35,684 bases of DNA from Bacteroidota bacterium (GTDB taxonomy: Bacteria > Bacteroidota > Bacteroidia > Flavobacteriales_D > Sanyastnellaceae): positions 1 to 35,684 of the forward strand of contig JAQCBJ010000016.1 of assembly GCA_027621555.1 (NCBI GenBank). Reading direction: 5' to 3'. Position 1 is the first letter of the stretch. Each line of letters starts with the position of its first letter. Position numbers and translations under genes: made by a program. Shown in pieces: positions 32,661 to 35,684 of this stretch. The notes under the pieces were generated by a model. The model made no database searches. It was not told the origin of the DNA and worked only from the letters and a program-made list of their open reading frames with translations.

Positions 32661-33353
32661 ATGAAGATTGCAACTTGGAATTTGCGACATGGTGGAGGGA
32701 CTCGCATTCGTGCTATTTGCAATGTGGTTCGAGATTTGAGCGCATTCGATGTTCTGATTTTCACTGAATTTCGAGAAAACAAGAATGCATCAACGCTCAA
32801 AAAACAATGTGAGCTCCTGGGGTTTGTTCACTTGTTCTCAAGTGTAAATGAGCCCAAGAAAAACGGAGTCCTCATTGCATCCAAGGCAAAAATGTCGGCT
32901 TCGACTACTGCAGAATTGCTGGAGCACCAGCACCGTGTTGTGATCGCTGAAATTGGCGGAATCCATCTCTACGGATGCTATTTCCCGCAGCGAGAAGCCA
33001 AGGAGGCATTATTTCACTTCCTTCAAAAGCAAGCAACAACCAATCTTCCAATTGTTGTAACTGGAGATATCAATACAGGCCTGCATTTCAAAGACGAACG
33101 AAGAGCGAGTTTTTATTGCGCCGAGCATTTTGAAGCGCTGCTGAAATCTGGCCTATCCGATGCTTACCGCCATTTGCATCCTGACAAAGCAGAATTTTCT
33201 TGGTACAGCAATGCAGGGAACGGATTCAGAATCGACCACTTCTTGGTCTCAGACTCCATGGTTGACCAAGTGCTTAGATGCGAATATCTCCACGAGCCTC
33301 GAGAACAAAAATCTAGTGATCATTCCGTGATGGCACTCCATCTTTCCCGGTAA
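32661..33353 (+). CDS. Endonuclease/exonuclease/phosphatase (EEP) family protein, AT-rich
   Basis: A 230-residue protein of the exonuclease III/EEP fold. Visible catalytic-type residues are Asn7 in ATWNLRH, the metal Glu in IFTEFRE (about 35), the Asp/Asn pair in VTGDINTG (about 148), and the C-terminal FRIDHFLVS and SSDHSVMAL motifs with the catalytic Asp-His. The family includes AP endonucleases, DNases and phosphodiesterases; the exact substrate is unknown. The ATG at 32661 places ATWN at the usual N-terminal position. Base composition is very different from neighbours (single 60-base lines at 37-40% GC against about 73% in the polyprenyl synthase gene), which suggests recent horizontal acquisition. 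It lies tail-to-tail with the helicase gene, 6 bp apart. Confidence 0.88.
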   Translation: MKIATWNLRHGGGTRIRAICNVVRDLSAFDVLIFTEFRENKNASTLKKQCELLGFVHLFSSVNEPKKNGVLIASKAKMSASTTAELLEHQHRVVIAEIGGIHLYGCYFPQREAKEALFHFLQKQATTNLPIVVTGDINTGLHFKDERRASFYCAEHFEALLKSGLSDAYRHLHPDKAEFSWYSNAGNGFRIDHFLVSDSMVDQVLRCEYLHEPREQKSSDHSVMALHLSR

Positions 33354-33359
33354 ACTTCC

Positions 33360-35006
33360 TCAACGGCGCTTCCCCCGACCCTTCGGCTTCACGCTGAAGC
33401 CCGGCGAGCCGGTCGACTTGCCGGCCCATGGCTCCTGACCCGGCTTGAAGGCTGGCTTCTTGGAGGCCTTTTTCTTCGCTTTGCCGGCACCCATGGGCTT
33501 GCCTGGTTTGGCGTCGTCCCACGCGGACTTGCCGCCTGATTTGCCTGTCGGCTTGCGCTTCTTGGCAAAGGGCTTTTCCCGGTGTGAGCGCGGCGACCGG
33601 CCGTCCCTTGAATCACCACCGCTGCCGTAACCGCGCCGTCCGCGACCGTCCCATTCGTCGCGATCCCCGCGGCGACCGGCCATGTCTTTTTGGTTCAGGT
33701 CCGCCTTGCCCACAGTCTCGAGGTTGCGCATCTCCGAAAGCACGATTTGGCGCAACAAATCCTCCTTCGAGTGGCCCTCAAAGAGGAGCGACATCTGCTC
33801 CCAAATCTCTTCCGGAACGCCTCGGCCTGCGGGCAGTTCAATCAAGCCTTGACCCCACGTGGACAAGCGCGCATGCACAATTTCCTCGGGGTTGGGGATA
33901 AGGGCTTGGGTGAAATCGATGTCGAGGTTCTTGGACAAGCGGTTCAGGTGGCCTCGCTCCTTGATGCTCATCAGCGCCATGGAAATTCCCTTCTTGCCCG
34001 CTCGGGCGGTGCGGCCTGAACGGTGGGCGTATTGCGCAGTCTCGCCTGGAAGCGAGTGATGGAATACGTGAGAAAGGTCATCCACGTCGATGCCGCGTGC
34101 CGCGACATCCGTGGCCACGAGAATCTGAAGGTTTTTCTGCTTGAATCGAAGCATCACCCTGTCGCGTTGGACTTGCGACATCTCCCCGTGCAACGCGTCG
34201 GCGCGGTAGCCACGCTTGAGCAATTCCTCGGCCAAGGCTTGCGTGTCGCGGCGAGTCCGGCAAAAGACGACGCCATAGAGCTCCGGGTCGAGGTCGAGGA
34301 ATCGGGCGATGGCTTCGCTTTTGTCTGTATGACGGACCAACGCGTATTGATGATCAATGTTCTCGTTCACCCTCGACGTTTGGTTCACCTTGACCTCCAA
34401 CGGATCGGTCATGTACTGCCCCACCATGCGGCGGATTTCACTCGGCATCGTGGCAGAGAAAAGCCACGTGCACTTGTTGTCCGGCGTGAAGGACAAAATC
34501 TCGTCCAGCTCCTCCTTGAAACCCATGTTCAACATCTCGTCGGCCTCGTCAAGCACCAAGTGACGAATGCGATCGAGCTTGACGGCCTTGCGCTTGGCGA
34601 GGTCGATGAGGCGACCCGGCGTGGCGATCACCACGTGGCAAGGCTTCTTCAATTGGGCAATCTGCGTGGCGATGTTGGCGCCGCCGTACACCGCAACGGT
34701 CTTCAAGCCTTTCTTGTGCTTGGCAAACTTCTCGAGTTGCTCAGCGATTTGCTGCCCAAGCTCACGGGTGGGCGCCAGCACCAACGCCTGCACGTGGTCC
34801 CATTCGGTGTCGAGGTGGTCGAGGAGTGGCAGGCCGAAGGCGGCCGTCTTGCCGGTGCCCGTTTGGGCCAAACCAATGAAATCCCGGTCTCCCTCAAGCA
34901 GCAGCGGAATGGCTTGCGCTTGAATGTCGGTGGGCGTCTCGAAGCCCATCTCGGTGATGGATTTCAGAAGGGGGGCGGAGAGCCCAAGGGTGTCAAATGT
35001 GTCCAA
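33360..35006 (-). CDS. DEAD-box ATP-dependent RNA helicase with basic C-terminal tail
   Basis: A 548-residue RhlE/CsdA-type RNA helicase for RNA remodelling, perhaps ribosome assembly. Motifs from the chosen start: Q motif GFETPTDIQ (21-29), Walker A AQTGTGKT (47-54), PTREL (79-83), TPGR (129-132), DEAD (153-156), SAT in LFSATMP, ARGID and the HRSGRTARAGKKG motif VI. After about 400 residues comes a low-complexity Arg/Lys/Gly/Ser/Pro tail of roughly 110 residues typical of RNA-binding extensions. No ATG precedes the Q motif. The TTG at 35004-35006 gives the family-like start (M)DTFDTLGLSAPLLKS. A more distal TTG at 35108 would overlap the DUF805 gene and add atypical sequence. Start confidence is moderate; function is high. 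Confidence 0.92.
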   Translation of the reverse strand: MDTFDTLGLSAPLLKSITEMGFETPTDIQAQAIPLLLEGDRDFIGLAQTGTGKTAAFGLPLLDHLDTEWDHVQALVLAPTRELGQQIAEQLEKFAKHKKGLKTVAVYGGANIATQIAQLKKPCHVVIATPGRLIDLAKRKAVKLDRIRHLVLDEADEMLNMGFKEELDEILSFTPDNKCTWLFSATMPSEIRRMVGQYMTDPLEVKVNQTSRVNENIDHQYALVRHTDKSEAIARFLDLDPELYGVVFCRTRRDTQALAEELLKRGYRADALHGEMSQVQRDRVMLRFKQKNLQILVATDVAARGIDVDDLSHVFHHSLPGETAQYAHRSGRTARAGKKGISMALMSIKERGHLNRLSKNLDIDFTQALIPNPEEIVHARLSTWGQGLIELPAGRGVPEEIWEQMSLLFEGHSKEDLLRQIVLSEMRNLETVGKADLNQKDMAGRRGDRDEWDGRGRRGYGSGGDSRDGRSPRSHREKPFAKKRKPTGKSGGKSAWDDAKPGKPMGAGKAKKKASKKPAFKPGQEPWAGKSTGSPGFSVKPKGRGKRR

Positions 35007-35058
35007 AAGGAGGGGAATCAGGGCGCAAAGGTCGTCTATTCCATCCGAATGACCCGTC

Positions 35059-35379
35059 TCAATTAGGACTTGGGCCGAATTCGTTGTCCCCTTCGTCCCC
35101 AGGGGCAATGGCCATCCACACGAAGTAAAAAGGGATGATTTGGAACCATCCCGAATTTCCCATGTCGTGACATCTCTTCGCTCCTTGCATCAACAGCCAA
35201 ATGGACAACAGGATCGTGGGAATGTGCTTCCACGCCATACCGTAGCTGGATCCCTCTGTCAGACCCATGGATCCAAACATTTGACCCAAAGCGTAAGAGG
35301 CAAGCTGAACAAAAATGAAGGAAATCACATATTCACTGCGGCGAATTCTGCCTTTGGCGGAAAGGGGGTTTTTAAACAT
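35059..35379 (-). CDS. DUF805 membrane protein
   Basis: A 106-residue small inner-membrane protein. It has the DUF805 features: K-G-R-x-R-R-S-E-Y at the start (residues 8-16), hydrophobic segments at about 18-35 and 50-65 plus a third near 78-90, and the signature RCHDMGNSGWFQIIPF, then GDEGDNEFGPSP at the end. The function of the family is unknown. The ATG at 35377-35379 is chosen over a TTG nine codons upstream. It precedes the helicase gene on the same strand, 52 bp before the helicase start. Confidence 0.9.
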   Translation of the reverse strand: MFKNPLSAKGRIRRSEYVISFIFVQLASYALGQMFGSMGLTEGSSYGMAWKHIPTILLSIWLLMQGAKRCHDMGNSGWFQIIPFYFVWMAIAPGDEGDNEFGPSPN

Positions 35380-35406
35380 GTTTACATCATTTGTTTGCTT
35401 TAACAA

Positions 35407-35541
35407 TTAAATACCCCTTTTAATACACGCTCATGGACCAATGGGTCCTTTTTCAACAAAGACAGCGGGAGCAACTTGGAGATTTAGGGCAGGAAATCAA
35501 TGCAATGGGGCGGTAGTTTGGACGTTCAGGAAAAAGCCGCC
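35407..35541. other. AT-rich gap with a weak hairpin and a possible 27-codon ORF
   Basis: A short hairpin GGACC-AATG-GGTCC followed by TTTTT lies at 35435-35453 on the plus strand. The same bases fall within an ATG...TAG frame at 35433-35516 that would encode a 27-residue, Gln/Arg-rich amphipathic peptide (MDQWVLFQQRQREQ...). There is no supporting evidence that either is used. Confidence 0.3.
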
Positions 35542-35684
35542 ATGACGAACGCCTCGACGACCCCTTCCACGCCCTTCACCCTCCGCGCCCTGCTCGGCCT
35601 CGGGATGGTTCTGTTCATGAACGCCTGCCTTGTGGCGGCGCCGCGGAACGCGGGTGCCACGGGAGATCCGAAGGGGGACGAGAA
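35542..35684 (+). CDS. Putative exported or lipid-anchored protein (3' truncated by window end)
   Basis: The frame opens at ATG 35542 and runs to the last base without a stop (47 codons). The visible N-terminus, MTNASTTPSTPFTLRALLGL, then a hydrophobic core ending in LFMNAC near residue 29, then AAPRNAG, looks like a secretion signal. The Cys could be a lipoprotein attachment site, although the residues before it (MNA) are not a classical lipobox. A short -7-like TAGTTTG (35514-35520) lies 21 nt upstream. No family can be named. Confidence 0.6.
   Translation, partial: MTNASTTPSTPFTLRALLGLGMVLFMNACLVAAPRNAGATGDPKGDE

Overview
The window looks like a chromosomal segment of a high-GC marine-type member of the Bacteroidota, most likely order Flavobacteriales. 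The evidence is a giant secreted protein ending in a type IX secretion (T9SS) C-terminal sorting domain, T-A-N2-T-T-T-G promoter elements instead of Shine-Dalgarno leaders, a DnaG primase lacking its zinc ligands, and Bacteroidota-style gene neighbourhoods (prs-rplY-pth and yicC-gmk-nadD). I could not place it to genus. No CRISPR array, insertion sequence, prophage or rRNA gene was seen.

Layout. 1-4866: a DUF349 protein (5' truncated), a convergent polysaccharide deacetylase, and leuS with a terminator. 4867-14776: an AT-rich leader, then a 9.5-kb gene for a 3,153-residue T9SS-exported protein (Cys/Asp-rich calcium-binding-type repeats, about 19 HYR/Ig-like modules, a duplicated module on either side of the HYR array, and a sorting tail). 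14801-15988: a secreted protein with YadA-head-type 14-residue repeats and a C-terminal coiled coil. 16016-17446: an ALDH8-type aldehyde dehydrogenase, followed by tRNA-Gln(UUG) and a terminator. 17643-19741: two lipoproteins (OmpA/coiled-coil and Cys-rich). 19810-24423: recJ, then a convergent dnaG-mscS pair. 24424-24759: a gene-free stretch holding a candidate structured RNA or dnaG attenuator.

24760-26741: histidine kinase and OmpR-type response regulator, overlapping by ATGA. 26776-28926: prs, rplY, pth. 28931-31072 (minus): yicC-gmk-nadD. 31161-32620: polyprenyl diphosphate synthase overlapping a small YwqK/MORN lipoprotein. 32661-33353: a strikingly AT-rich endonuclease/exonuclease/phosphatase gene, probably acquired. 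33360-35379 (minus): DEAD-box RNA helicase and DUF805 membrane protein. 35542-end: start of a putative exported protein.

The housekeeping genes serve translation (LeuRS, tRNA-Gln, L25, Pth), replication and repair (DnaG, RecJ), nucleotide and NAD supply (Prs, Gmk, NadD) and isoprenoid synthesis. The accessory theme is the cell surface: four consecutive surface or secreted gene products rich in exact-period repeats, Cys and acidic residues. The points most worth a second look are the giant protein's architecture, the set of start codons lying 4-5 nt after a promoter -7 element (predicted leaderless mRNAs), the structured RNA upstream of dnaG, and the AT-rich nuclease island.
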